A DNA stretch of 64,000 bases from Oreocharis arfaki. Taxonomy: Eukaryota > Chordata > Aves > Passeriformes > Paramythiidae. Location: NCBI GenBank assembly GCA_013398015.1, contig VZRR01010919.1, positions 2,218,922 to 2,282,921 on the forward strand. Direction: 5' to 3'. Each line of letters begins with the position of its first letter. The first letter of the stretch is position 1. This document shows positions 37,911 to 51,463 of the stretch, one piece after another. Under the pieces are notes generated by a model. It was given only the letters and a program-made list of their open reading frames with translations, did no database searches and was not told where the DNA came from. The position numbers and the translations under genes are program-made.

Positions 37911-40900
37911 ATTAGCAGTTAAGACTACTCTGGTAAAGCTAAGAAATTTTAATTTTCTTGGTCAGTAGCTTTTCTCTAATTTTTTTAGTTTATGCTAAAT
38001 AGCTGCTACACAAGAGAATCTGCTCCTAGGCAAGAGAAGTATATTTTCTTTGAAAAGACAGTAGGAGAAGTTGCAAAACATGGAGAACTATTTCCCCTCA
38101 CTTTTTTCAAATAAAACAGTTTAATCAAAAACTCACAGTTCTTATTTGTCACTTAACTGTATCGACCACCTCATCTTAACACCAGTGCAAGCTATATACT
38201 GTACATTCTAATCAGAAGTTACTCCTAGTTATTTTTACCACCCAAAATGTATTGTTTCAGTCACCTTTACTGGGATAGGAAAAGAGCAGGAGTAGGTACA
38301 ACTGAGAACAATAATTTTATTCACTGCATATCGTAATGCACAAGAGGATTAGACAATTCTCTCCTAGAAACTTATCTTGTTGGTGCAGATTATTATCATC
38401 AAAATTATGATTATCTAAGGCACATCCCCCTGGTAATATCCTAAGGCATTTTGGACCTGGCTGTTTTCAGACCCTCTGGCAAAATATCACAACACTAAAA
38501 GTTTAGGAAAAAGGTACGTAGGATTTTTTTATCTCTTTTTTGGGTGCATGGATTAGCTTGCCATTACCAGTCAGTCTCCAAAACCACTTTATACCTGCTA
38601 AAAATGTGTATCATTTATAGAATCCTGAAACCACCAGCTAAAAATATCTTAGAGCCTTGTGGGGAAAATACATTTTCCAGTTCATTATTCCTGAGAACTT
38701 TCAAAAATTTATCACTCAAGTCAGGACAAAATACACTGTATAAGCCTTCTGCAAAAATATAAACTGCTTTAGATAGGACATATATATAGTAAGTGTATTC
38801 TGTATTCTTTCAGTAAGGATACAATGCTTTTTACCTCAGTAAATCTTCTTGGGTAGCAACAAGATACAACAGATAGAGTTATTCTGTCAGACATAAAAAT
38901 GGTGTGAGAACTGAAAATCTATTCCTTCTGCAATTTATGACTGCTGCCTAGCAGCAGCATGGATACTTCAAGAAGATATTCTGTCTCAAAGTACTTCATA
39001 ACTTTAGAAAGTTTCCTTGAACTTCGTAAGATCCCTCAGAAAAAAAGTAGTTTCTTTAGGGTATTTGCATGTTCTCATCCTTGGGAATTTTATCCTCTTG
39101 TTTAACAGCTAGTTAGCAAAAGATTTATAGAAAACTGCTCACACAAAATTTTCTTGCTGGGATTTCATAGCAAATGGAGGAGGAATATAAGCCTTGGGTA
39201 TGTTATTTAAATTGGCTTTTTTTTTTCTTCTTGGTGAGTTTTTTAAAGCTTGCGTGGGATCTTGTGAGGTAAGGGGAAAAAACTGCAAAGCAACATAATG
39301 ATTCATCATGGAAAGCAGAGTTCATCCTGCATAGATGAAGAAAGCAGTAGATGACTTTTCACACGCATATTTCCTAATAAGAGTTACTTAAGCCAACCAT
39401 CCTAATTTTCCATCACTCTAAATATGAACAAACAAAAGTGGTGCTCCCAGGACATCTAGGTTTTGGTACTTCACATGTTCAAGAAGAATATAGCAGTGAC
39501 ATTTGTACATTTACTGCGGTGCCTATAATAACTTCCATTTCAGCTGACAATAAGTCAGAAAAATATGAAAACAGTTCTGTCTCCTATCTCAAGCAAAACA
39601 GAATGGTAGGAAGAAGTCATTGAGTTCAAAATGATTGCCTTTAATGCTGTGTGTTATCTAGAGCATAGCAGAAGGCACTTGAAAAACACCAGGGCACTAT
39701 TGCAAAAGAAGGTAAAAATGTGAAGTGATGAGTTTTTACTGACAAGGAACTGACCGACATCGCGACCTTGTCCCACAGGGAGCATGGGAATTTGTGCAGG
39801 CACCTGGGTAAAACAAGGAATGGTGCACAAGGCAGCCCTTCAGTGCAAAGCAGAGGCTAACCCAGAAAATCCCATGCTAAGTTTTTTCCCTCTGGTGCGT
39901 TTCTCACAGGATGCACCTACACACATGCACACATATATTCACACACATAAGAACCATTTCCGAGCTCACAAGAAATTCCTTATGGTTTTAAATCTCTATG
40001 TTGAACCTCAGGGTGTTTCGCATCTTTGTAACAGATGAAAGGAGAAATAGATGTAGCTCTCCATTTCAGAGCAGAGAAACATTTTGTGACGGTTTAATTT
40101 TGCTGCACGAGTGTGAAAACGGTGTGAGAAAGATCTGACTCATATTTTTTTTTGAAAAAGCCCATCCTGTAAAAATTAAAACAATGACACACAAACTTAT
40201 AGTAGTTATCTACAGAAATATTCTCATGGAGCTTTGTTGGACTGGAGGCAAAAAAAGACACAAGATACTTAAAGTGAAAGAAGAACAGCCCTGAGCACCC
40301 AGGTTGTTCACTGTCTTGGGCCATGCAGGATTGCATGCCTACACGAAAAGGATTACACACCTGCTCAAGGGAAGGCAGGCTAGAATCAAGAGTAGACCTT
40401 GGGGAAACAAAACACTAATTCCAAAAAAAATTTTTTTTTGGTACAGTTCCATCGAAATATAGTTGTATTTCCTGTTTGTTCATGAGCCACCCTCACAAGA
40501 AAGAAACCAAAGGTGTTTCAGTCCATCCTGTAAATCTTTTATCTCTGCTCCACCTGGTTCTTCTATAGGTATCTGAGATAGTGGGAACCTTCCATGCCAT
40601 TATTTTCATTCATCTGAAATGACGTTCTTATCTCTCCTTGAGAAAGAATATGAAGGCAAATCAACAAGTCTTCAAAATCTCGAAAATGCTTCACATATCA
40701 GAAAACTTCATTTTAATACACCTCTGTAGAGGGCTGGCACAAATTCCTGCACCATTCCCATTATAATGGAAAGTGTAAGAGAAAAACAATCCTTCGTTGA
40801 ATAATTTTTGCACAGTAAGTGTTTCAACTTTTGTAAAGAAAAGCCACAAACAAGCCTAGAAGTGTATTTCAAAATAAGGAGTATCGACTGAAATTGTTTT

Positions 40901-41167
40901 ACTGAAGCAAATAATTTCTGTTGCTGTTCAGGAGAATTATCATTTCAATGACTTGTCTCTCTATTCTTTTTCCAGGTTCAATTCTTTGTCTTGATTATAC
41001 TTTTAGCACAGTAGGTGGGGTGACATTGAAGAAATCCAATCAGGATACTTAAAATACAGTATAATTACTTTGTGTAAAGTTCTTACCTCTATAAATTGGT
41101 GTTAGAGTGCATATAAAATACCTCATGGGACTCAGAGCGTTTTGGACCAGCTCCATCTTGATCCTGG
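37911..41167. other. Non-coding stretch, nothing recognised
   Basis: Ordinary A+T-rich sequence with frames of at most 88 codons. A short ACAC-rich patch lies near 39910-39950. No gene or repeat family is recognised. Confidence 0.55.
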
Positions 41168-41263
41168 TCCCCTGGGATATATAGCATTCCCAAGAATCTG
41201 CATGTATGCCATGTATCCCCTGAGATACGTGACATTCCTAAGATTCTGTGTCAATTGTATGAC
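41168..41263. repeat. Imperfect 48-bp tandem duplication
   Basis: The unit starting TCCCCTGGGATA at 41168 recurs at 41216 as TCCCCTGAGATA. Both copies continue with CATTCC and AAGA, then TCTG, at matching offsets. The second half of the unit is poorly conserved. I recognise no repeat family around it. Confidence 0.6.
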
Positions 41264-42599
41264 ATTTGGACATTTCTAAATGGGCAGCTAAAATGGGCAG
41301 TGGGAGAAGAGACTACCTTCACCAGAGGGCAACACATGGAAATTCTGTTCTGCCATTCCACTCAACATTCCCCTTACTGTTACATTTTAGCAGAAATCCG
41401 CAGCCCTGATGTTGTTGCATTACCTCTTCACATCCTAATCAGTATTTTATAATGGATGCTGTGCTGGAGAAGAGTAACTGCATCCAGCTAGTGTGGAGCA
41501 GAGGAAATTCAGAGCAGGCTTTGCAGCTCGTGCCAGCAAGTGGATGTGGAACACATCCAGGCGTGTCCTTCCACAGCACAAACTGCTCTCCCGATTACTC
41601 CATCTCATGTGCAAAGACAAAATGAGCCAAGATAGCCTGTATTCTTTGCACAGGGAGACATAGAGATCTCTTCCCGCATACGCAGTCATTTTGAAAGTTG
41701 GTATTATCATTTTCCATGGCCTGTTTAACAGAGGTTTCCTAGCACTTCCTAGTGTAGACAACTTTCGTAAGCAAATGGACATGGGAAAGAAGAAAACTAG
41801 GGGTGATGCGGGGTAGATGATAAAACTGTTTGAGCACATGTTCCACGAATGCAGCAACCTTTTAATCTCTGCAAACATATAAAATGTCTCAGAATATCTA
41901 GATTAGTGTGGGTTTTTTAAGTAGAAGGAAAGAAAATGTAGACAACAAATATTTAGCAAACTGCTGCTATATACTTGTCATTCCCTGAATGCTCAGTTTT
42001 AATGCACACAAAGAACACCTGCAACCAGTTGGATACAGGCCTAATCAATTCCAAAACACTGGTTTTTGCTTCTCATTTTCAGATGGTTACAGAAACAAGG
42101 CTCTGAAACAAGGCTGGGCAGTCTCTCTGATGCACAACATCCTTCAAACTTCGTGTTAATCACAAGATTTGCATCAGTTGTGAGGCTTTGTTCTCAGCAC
42201 TTTCAGCTCCATTAAAGTGAAAAACGATGTGAGTATGCACAGTTCCTGACACTGATAATGTTTTTCAGTTATCACACATCAAAATACATACCAGGCACAA
42301 TTGCGTATAAGAACTAATGAATTATTTTCTAGATAAGGTAGAGTGACAGGTAGTATAAATAACTCATTATTTACATACCCGTCCAACATTGTGATGTTGA
42401 TTTAGAGAGTTAAAATTTCATTACAGATAGGCTTTTCCCCCCACAATGCATTACTCCAGTATTTTAGCAGAACAATAGATTTCACACTTCAAAGGAATTA
42501 GTAGTAAAAGGCTACATACACTGAAATGGAAATTACTGTCTAACAGAGGGGACCAGGTCTGCAACATAACTGTGCTGATAAAATCTGCCCCATATTTCA
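41264..42599. other. Non-coding stretch, nothing recognised
   Basis: A 143-codon minus-strand frame (41447-41878) lies in a locally less A+T-rich patch but has no recognisable domain. No repeat family is recognised. Confidence 0.5.
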
Positions 42600-43110
42600 A
42601 TGACGTTTTCTACTAAAGAATGAAGATAACAGGGAAAAAGAGGAAAACAAGCAGTGTAGTTATTGGTAGAGAATGGGCACAGGGAATAAAAACATAAAGG
42701 GTTGATAAAGGAGGTAAAAGGAAGATAACAGGCAGAAACTCGATGAAGAAGTTAGACAAGCAATAAGGACACAATACAAGAAACAGAATGAAAAATCAGA
42801 GTGAGGAAGAAAGTAAAAAATCCAGGAAAAAAAGGAAATGAGAAAACTGAGAGGCAACAGAAAAGAGCACTTGGAAAGAAAGTGGGCAGCGTGGGTTGGT
42901 GGTATCAGGAAGGGAGAGATTGGGGTAAAAAAGGAACAGGAAGGAATGAGGGGAGTGAACAGGGAAATGGGCTATGAGTATGAATGAGAGAGGAACAAGA
43001 ACCAAGGTGAGTACAGAAGGCAGGATAGAGACGAAGAGACAACCGAAGGCCAATAGATACCTAAGGGAGCAGCCACAAAAAGAGGAAGAGGAGGATTGTG
43101 TAGGAGACTA
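42600..43110 (+). repeat. Purine-rich low-complexity tract
   Basis: About 500 bp of the plus strand are strongly purine-biased: 50 of 60 bases at 42781-42840 and 45 of 60 at 42841-42900 are A or G. Recurring words are GGAA, AAGGAA and GAGAGG. This looks like a decayed GA-rich simple repeat. The three minus-strand frames here (42660-42857, 42796-43053, 42972-43244) translate the pyrimidine strand into Ser, Leu and Phe-rich peptides and are artefacts. Confidence 0.75.
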
Positions 43111-44647
43111 CTGAAAAATGCTAGTGGTAACAGGTGAGGCAGGATGGTCCTCAGCTTGATTTCAGATTTTGCTTTAGACTTCTGTGCCTTCTCTGTTGCC
43201 CTCTCTTTTCTTCTTTTCATTGTCGCCTTTTTCCTGCCTAGCAAACATAGATGCAGACTAAAGCAATGTGTTTATATCTGAGTGGATATAAGGGATTTCA
43301 CATGAGCAGTAACAGGAGGGCTACTTCTGGCAAATGCACAGTGAACGATTCCTTTTACTGTAACAATGTGCCAAGATTTAGATACTTCATGTTTTGTAAG
43401 AACAGACCGTTCTCTACATTCAAAAGGAGAGAAAAGAAACAAGGCAGACTCTACTCTGCTTATCAAACCATGCTTCTGTTAAATACTCAGTTAATGTCTC
43501 CTGGGGTTGTTCAGGTAGTGTGTTCAGCATTTAAACCAAACTTACCTTCTGTGAATTTTACATAAACAGAAATCACTACCACAGATCCGCACATTCAAAG
43601 TCTGTGTGTGTCAAATTTGGATGCTGCTTGGGAAAATTATAATCAAAATGAAGGAATAATGCAGGTCCAAATGAATGACCACATACATCTTCCTCTATTA
43701 AATGTGGCGAGTGTAAAAACACTGTGTTCCCTATGGTGGCATTAAGGGTTGTCGAAAAAATTATTAGTGATGATACAGGTCAAACCGTAAGTTTATTCAT
43801 TTCTCAAAATAGCCAGGTGTTCTCTTTATTTTTAGTTAAAATGTCCCTGAAATAGACTTAAATACTTTCGTATTGTTGATAGGAGTTGTAATAAGTCATC
43901 TCTTTTCATTTGTATTCTAAAATATGCTTGGTCAGGTTATAATTCTTCATTGCTCCAACACTATATCTAAAATTTCACAGGCAAAATTATGGTGTTTTCA
44001 GCATTCTACAATCCATTAAATACACTTTAATAATTTGTAGGTGGTCTTTTGTTATTCTTTAACTCAGTAGTTTAATGTGAAAATGAGCTACACACTGACA
44101 TAAGAGCAATACACTCAGGGTGCCCTTTTGGCTAATCTTGTCTTCCCTACACTTTTACTTCACAGCCATATCAAAAAGCAACATTTATTTTCTTGTCCTT
44201 AACTCCTCAGTTGAAGTGCTTGAATTCATTTGACCTTTGTTGGCCTGTCTTCTACTCGTATATTTTTAAGCAAACCGCTGCTGGAATGTGTGCTGAACAT
44301 AACACACTTTAGGTGTTGTGTGTTTTGGCTGTGGAGGCATGAAGAGAAAGAGCTCCACTGGCTACTGATCAGAATGTGCATACACTTAGAATTAAACTGC
44401 TCATGGAATCAGAGCTGCTTCTTCATTACAAACTAATTTTTATGGATTTTGATGGCAATTTATTGCTGGATATACTAAATATAAAAGGCAGGCCCATGTT
44501 ACATGTAACGGGAATATTCTCTCCTAGTTTACACTTAATATGGTGAAAACATTTCCATTTTAACTTTAGGGATGAAGATACAGTTCACCACAGTAATACA
44601 GTAAAAAATAAAGGACAGCCACTCTTCAAATTTGATTTGGTTCTGGT
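43111..44647. other. Non-coding stretch beginning with a pyrimidine-rich flip
   Basis: Right after the purine tract the bias reverses. From about 43140 to 43240 the plus strand is pyrimidine-rich and ends in CTGCCTAG, which resembles a splice acceptor. A 104-codon plus-strand frame (43251-43565) follows at once, but its peptide has no recognisable domain and I found no donor site that would complete an exon. The remainder is A+T-rich with frames of at most 68 codons. Confidence 0.4.
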
Positions 44648-45180
44648 CACAGAATATGCTGAGTTGGAAGGGACCTACATCAAGTGCAACTCTTGACATG
44701 ACACAGGACACTCCAAGAGTCACACCATGTGCCTGAGAGCATTGTCTAAACACTTCTTGAACTCTGTCAGGCTTGGTGCTGTGACCACTTCCATGGGGAG
44801 CCTGTTCCAGTGCCCAGCTGCCCTCTGCGTGAAGAACCTTCTGCTAGTGTCCAACCTCAGCCTGCCCTGACACAAATTCAGGCCATTCCCTCAGGTCCTA
44901 TCACTGGGCATCACAGAGAAGAGATCAGAGCCTGTCCCTCCTCTTCCCCTCACAAGGAAGTTGTAACTGCAATGAGGTCTCCTCCAGGCTGAACAGACCA
45001 AGTGATCTCAGCCACTCCTCACACAGCCGCCCCTCACGGCCCTTCACCATCCTCATTGCCCTCCTTTGGATGCTCTCAAATGGCTTAAGGTCTTTTTTGT
45101 ACTGTGGACTTTCACAGGCTGTGATGTACCTAGAGACAAAGCTACACACAGGAATGGAACGTGTCTCACTGGTGAGAGCT
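44648..45180 (-). mobile_element. Truncated CR1 LINE, about 530 bp
   Basis: The plus strand reads the complement of a CR1: tail CACAGAATATGCTGAGTTGG at 44648, then GGAAGGGACCTACATCAAG, a CACTTCCATGGGGAGCCTGT block near 44785-44804, and CTCCTCCAGGCTGAACAG near 44980-44997. It continues to a TTTTTTGTACTGTGGACTTT block near 45093-45112. The decayed ORF2 region is spread over minus-strand frames such as 44925-45149. This copy belongs to a different CR1 branch from the pair at 6235 and 27449. The 5' boundary is approximate. Confidence 0.88.
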
Positions 45181-47497
45181 GGTGAAGAGCTTTGTTCTCC
45201 TAACCCTCCTGCTCAGACTGCGTGAGTCAACAGAACAAATGGAGACTAGAGAGTAAGGATTAGGGATGTTCAGGATATTCGGAGTGCATCAGCAAATATG
45301 AATCTGTCTGAAAATTCCCTGCGAAAGTCCCTTTCATAGATTCTTACAGGGTTATCTATCAGTTAGAAGAGTGTCAACTACACACATTTTGTTTGGTCTC
45401 TCGTGAGACCTGTGTTAAGCTCAATTCTGAATCTGGGTTTTAAATAGGCCAAAATAAACAAGTAATGTAATCATTTTAACCAAGTACTGTCTTCATCCAT
45501 ATTTTTTTTGCTTATGACCTTTCCCAAGATGCACATCTATATAATACCAGGCAAACTTTGTCTCAGAAATTACAATGTGTATCCAGTATACTTAAAATTA
45601 ATTAAATGACAAAAAGTGGAATTAGTTTCTCCAAGAAATTCACAGATTTTCAAAAAATTTTCTTTTTTACTGCGTGAATTTTTGGGACTATTTATTTTTC
45701 TGGTATTCCATTAAAAAAAATGGGAATTTTATCTCAAATATTAGATATGCTTGTATAAACTGACTGAGGAGAAATTAACCCAATTGTTTCAGAATGCTAG
45801 TTATAGAGAAGTAATTACTCAGAATTCAACTGCTTGTCATGGTGCAGAGACTTGCAAAATTCCCAGCTGCATAAATCTGTGTATAAATCAATTTCAGAAT
45901 AATTAAAAAGCTCTGCTATTTTAGCCAAAACCCTCTGGGACAAGTTTGAGCCAACAGCAATATTTGCTTTTTGGGTAAGTTTCTGTCAGGATTTTTCTAA
46001 GGAAAAATTTAACCAATGCTTTACTGCTCTGTTGTTAGTTTTGGCTTTCGCCTGGTAGGGATTCTGTCTCTCAAAAAAAAAGCATATTAAAATTGTTTGC
46101 CTTACCTAGGTGATTTCAAGGCAATCTGTGAACTACATGTCTCACTATTCAGTCATTAATAAGCTTTTGATACTTAAAATCCATTAAGATCTGAGACTTA
46201 ATTTGTCCAAAATAATTGCTACCTTAAAGTTGATGTATCTGCCTCCTTCTCAGGCTCAGAAATATGCTGCTGCAGTGAAATATTGTCCCCAGATTCCTAA
46301 GGAAAGGAAGAAGGATGCAAAGCCAGGCTGCAGTGCCATTAGTTAGACAGTCTGGTGCCATGCAGACAACAACTGATTCAGAAAGATCCACCAAAGCAAT
46401 AACATAAGCATGTCTTCTCCACATGTGTTCTATGAAGACTGATTTTCAAGGCTATGTCTCGGCCCAGTGAGGAACATGATTAGGACTTTGACTGAATAAT
46501 TGTTATTGTTTTTTCTATAAGATGGTTTAAATTCAAAGTAGTAAGATGAATGTCTCTGTTCAGATAGCCGTGTGAATCCAAAGGTTGAACTCCAGAGTTT
46601 AATCTGATGATTACATTATGCGGAAATCTCAAAGTGACTATTTAAACTCAGCGCTATCCAAGTTGTCAAAACGAAGATTTACCATGAGATTTTTATATGC
46701 CGTCTAGATCAATTGTGTAAAACAGTCTGACCAGCTTTAAAATTCCTCCTCAGGATCTTAAAAAACCTTCTGGCAAGGGCCTTGAGATAGATAAAACATG
46801 CTTGAAAGACACAGATTTATACGAAGCTCAAAACAAGAAGTCGGTCTTGAAAAGAATGTGCAGCAGGAGAGAAAAATACATCCCTAAGTCCCACTATTTG
46901 TTGCCCAAATGTATTTAAGATTCTGCTGCAATTTAATTAAGAAAATGCATACATCAGCTTTTGTTACTTAACCATCTTTCAGGCTTACTATATTCCTAAA
47001 GATCAGTAAATAATCCTTTGTTTTGAAAACTCTATCCAAAATTCCTGCCCTTTCAAAGTCATTACAACTCTCTGAAAAAGAGCCTGTAGTGGTAACTGAA
47101 ACAGGTTTTATCTGTCGGGTTAATCCCACACAAGATCCCTGTGTCTGTACCTTGAACAGTCCAAGTGACCAGTACAGACAATCACCCATTTCTCTTTTGA
47201 TACACTGGATTTGGAAAGGATGCTGCAGAACAAAACAAAGGAAGGGCAGAGGAGTTCTAATCTGACTATAGAAATTTTAGCTCTGAATGTGTTTTCATGG
47301 CTGATGTAAATGACAGAAGTTATTAAATTAATATTTTGACCAGTTACTTTCTATTTTGTCTCTTATTGATGATCCAACGCTATATCAAACTTTAACTTAA
47401 TACTTGGCCTGTAAAATAATCTGGTGAGATATTGACGGTACTGGCTGTAGTATTAGTCATCAAGTAATCATTAATTCACCTTGTGTAAGTAAAACAT
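45181..47497. other. Non-coding stretch with a possible conserved block
   Basis: Mostly A+T-rich. The part at about 46440-46720 has mixed-complexity sequence with scattered CpG sites, an ATTGTTATTGTTTTTT segment near 46499-46514 resembling SOX or FOX sites, and GATGATTACATTATG near 46606. It may be a conserved non-coding element. Frames are at most 80 codons. Confidence 0.4.
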
Positions 47498-47581
47498 ACT
47501 TACAAAAGTGGCTAACAAATATATATATACTTTAAAAAAAATTTTCGAATATATATATTTATACAAACTTACGAAGTGGCT
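47498..47581. repeat. A/T hairpin flanked by direct repeats
   Basis: ACTTACAAAAGTGGCT (47498-47513) and ACTTACGAAGTGGCT (47567-47581) flank an A/T segment. Within it AAATATATATA (47517-47527) and TATATATATTT (47550-47560) are exact inverted arms around a poly-A and poly-T core. Confidence 0.7.
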
Positions 47582-50500
47582 GGGTTAGCACAACTGTATT
47601 TCATCTCTTCATGTGATGGCTATGTAGAAAAAAAATTGGAGTGTTAATATACTAGAAAGTTTAAGAACTCTGCACTTCCCTTCTGAAATCCTCCCAAAAT
47701 TGTATTTATACTGAAAAGCTATTAAGCTTTGAAGATTCCTTCTCTACAAGATTTTTCCATTACTTTTCACCGTTTTATTTTAGCCAAGATACTGAACCTC
47801 CCTCTCTCAGCGAGAGTCACCACATCTATATTCCTCGGAGTTTTGCAGCACCTCAGGAATTTTCATCTTCTCCGAATATATTGCGCCACAAAATCATGGC
47901 CCTTCAAATGTGCTATGGTTGCTGAGGAGCTGATGGAAGCTGTAGGTACATAATCCTGGCTGAGAGGGGATGCCACTGCTCACAGCGTGAGCCAAGTACC
48001 TGTGGCTCCTGGCTTTATTCAGTGGCAGTCTCCCTGCATCTTGCAGGAGGACTGCGTGGCAGCCTCCTGCTCTGTGCTGGTATTGTGCTCTCTGAAGAGA
48101 AAAGCACTGTTTCTTTGTTGGGGTAGCAGTATCTACTGCAAATTGCAAGCTGTGAGCGCTGTTATACTTGGCATGACCATGTAAAGTTCTATTCTCTTCA
48201 GCTCTGCAGGTTACGTATCATCATATTGTCCTGTTTGCACTCGTGTTTAAAAACATTTTTTTTCCAGAAAAGCTCTGTGGGGTCTGGGGAATCTTCGTGC
48301 CATGTAAGTGTAAGATAGTACTAGTACGGTTTTTAAAGCCACATGCAGATCTTACTCTTGATGGTGCTGAAGTCACTGAGATTTTACCATGCTTTGATGG
48401 GACTAGAATGGGGCTCATGGTAAGCAGGAGGAAGTTATTTTAAATGTTTAAGGGTTATTTCAAATTTTCACTCTGATATTTCGTGGCAAAGAACCATTTT
48501 TACTACAAGGAAGCCTGTGTACATCCCATTCTGAAACACTGGAGTATGACAGATGTTCCTGCCTTTAGGGATCCTTTCTTCCAGAGGGCAGGGTAATTAA
48601 GGAACATGATTCGTCTGGTAAAAGGGGTCAGGAAGGTAGGGTTTCTGTGTCAGCCTCAGAACATGAAGGCTTTGAATCTAGGCTAGGTTTCCAAATGTAC
48701 ATGCTGGTTGAAATCAGGAAAGATATCCAGACACGAACGCTTTAGGTGTGTAACTTGTGTTCACCGATACGGCCATCTCAAAACATTTCAGTCTGTGTCT
48801 TCCATCCAATTCAAATCCCAAAGGATGAGCTACTTAAGATAGTGCTGGAATATTCTAGTCACTTAAACACTGCCCTGGTACCACTGGCTGTCCTGAATGA
48901 GGAGGAACACTGTTTGCTGAAACAGAAAAACAGGGGTTTTTTCCTATGGGTATTTTCTGTCTCCTCATTATTAGTAAAGTTGATAAGTATTAAATGAGGT
49001 GGTCTTGCCTACATTTTCTGCAATAAAATTGTGATTCAGTGCACATTTTCTTTTCACAGGGACATTTATGAATTAGAATCAGACCCAGTCTGATTAGTAA
49101 AGGAGGGAAGGAGACCTGAGGAGGAGCTATGTAATCATAATTAAAGTGGGAAAGGAAAATAAACATTCATGATGAGTTCTGCATTTCATAGCTTTCCAAT
49201 GTTTGACTTTGCAGTCTTGAAATGTTCTTTAAATGAGGTTTGTTTTCAGTCATATGTTACAAAACACAATACTGAAATTTCAGATTCTTTCATGTACCAC
49301 ATTGGCACCTATATGTTTCATTACTATGTTATGCAGCTTTTAAAACCACTGCACAGATCTTTCCTGCTTGATCACATAAAAGAACTTATAACAGTAGTAA
49401 ATTTTATTGGTTTTACAGTAGTAGGCTATTTACGGTAAACCAGTCATTAAAAGGAGATGGTCAACTACTTCTCCATACAGTAAAAATACTCTTCTGGAGC
49501 AGAGAAATGACAACTGAAAAGTCAGGTTACATACAGGTTTTGGATGTGAATATTGAATGCAGTAATGAGCCTGTCTGCTGCTTCTAACCCAGACTCTGGC
49601 CTTTCTGAACATTTTTTCCTTTGCTGATTTCCTACTCCAGTCTCAGTGTCTCTCACTTCCATCTCTGAATCAGGACATTTAGCCTCTCCTATTCCTGCTT
49701 CCAAACCTAAGCATCTCATGCACTTCCCTTCCTAGCTCAGGCTACTTACAGGGCCTGTTTTGCACTAAACCACTAATGTACAATGGTGGTTTTGTTGATA
49801 TAAACCTTTCTCTCTCATCTATTTTTTATCTTTTATTCCTTACAGCAGTATGACAAGAGGGCTTTTTCTCTAGTGAAACTTAAGGAGATGAGTAAAAGCA
49901 GGGGACACACCTCCTCATTTTCAAGTGTTCAATAACATGGTTTGCTACAGCTATCAGAAGAAACAACTTTGACAGAAATCTTGCTCAGCACCTACATTCT
50001 TGAACAAGAGCTTGTTCACTATGAGCAATCATTCATCTAACATTAAACACATCTTTATTGAATATGTTTTTAAAAGGTTATTTTTAGACTAAAAAGCTGT
50101 TTTTGAAAAAATTAATATTAAAAGGAAGAAAGTAAGTTGCAGAAAGATCTCTCAAATGTCAGGGTTATGAATTACAGCAGAGCAGTAGTTTTACAGATTC
50201 GTGCAAAAAAATGATCTTTCTCCAAAAATATGCACAGGCAGATGGAAGTTAGGTGGATTAAAATGAAAACAAGTTCTCCAATCTATTCTCTACTTAAATC
50301 TTTGAAAGAAAGGAGCCACAACCAAGTATAAATGAAGAGACTTCCCAAAGGGTTTATAATTGATTTCCAGCTCACTCTGACCTCTATTTTTCGGGTATAC
50401 AGCTGACTATTTACTAAAAAAAGTACTTTCTTTTATCTACAGGGAGACTATATTGGCACTCAAAAACAACAGAAATAGTTCATGACATCTCAGAAGTTGG

Positions 50501-51463
50501 AACTTACATATTTCAAGAATATTCGCCAATTTTCAGGACAAAGAGAGTCTGTTACTATTTCTATAAAGCGCACATATATGCCTGTACTATACTTCAAGCT
50601 TATAAAATAACTTTAACAGTCCACATCTAAAGATGAGGCTAAAACCTGGATAATGCGAAAATCACATGACGCTGTGCAATAGCACATGCAGAGTTTGTTT
50701 TTTCTTACCTGAAGAGCACCTACAGAAAGCAAAATGATTGTCTTGCGTTCCAGGTGTGATGCTTTGTCTTTGATTACTTAAGACACGGCATAGGAACACT
50801 CAAATAGGATTTTGTGGTTTTTTTACCCTTTCAGCTAGTTCCATGACGGGTGTATTTAACGAGGCCAAATTTTCATTGTCTCCAACAAATCGTATCTCTA
50901 GAGAGATGAACATGATTGCAGAACCACCACAATGAACAAAGAGAGTTTCAGGCTGAAAACATCTCTCCCAGTCACATTTTCTGGAATGCTGTGGTAACAC
51001 CAATAATTCATCTAGATTAAGCCTCATTATATCAGGCTTTGAATAAAAATGGCTCTGATATCACAGCTTTCATATTGCTGGAACAGAGGACAGGATCACC
51101 TCTAGCTGTGACAATCTACATACCAGAAATTGATTGACAGCACCCATCAGAAAAATAGAAATACACAGAAAAGAGAGCAAGGAGTTAGAATGTGGTTTCC
51201 AATTGGTCTTGATCAATGTAGTCAGGTGCTCTCATTGGTAACAGCTGTTAAGTTATAGTTTCTCTTCACCTAGGAAAATGTAGGGAATTCAGCTCTGCTG
51301 TGTGAGAAAAGATGTTGAATGCTTTTCATGAAGAAATGACAAATATCAGCCTTTTCCCCTTGTGTCACAAGGTCCAAAGGAATTCACGCCTGAAGAAACA
51401 AAATGTTTCGAAATGCTCAAAAATGGATTTTGATCCTGAAAAGTTGTGGGAATTTAAAAAAAA
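47582..51463. other. Non-coding stretch, nothing recognised
   Basis: Overlapping frames on both strands at 47729-48443 (60 to 85 codons) show no domain. The rest is A+T-rich. No repeat family or RNA gene is recognised. Confidence 0.55.

Noticed and set aside
41447..41878. 143-codon minus-strand frame
   Set aside because: No domain, no splice or promoter signals, and no support beyond length.
42660..43244. Three overlapping minus-strand frames rich in Ser, Leu and Phe
   Set aside because: They translate the pyrimidine strand of a purine-rich low-complexity tract.
43240..43565. Exon starting after CTGCCTAG
   Set aside because: The acceptor looks plausible, but the frame has no recognised domain and no matching donor was found.
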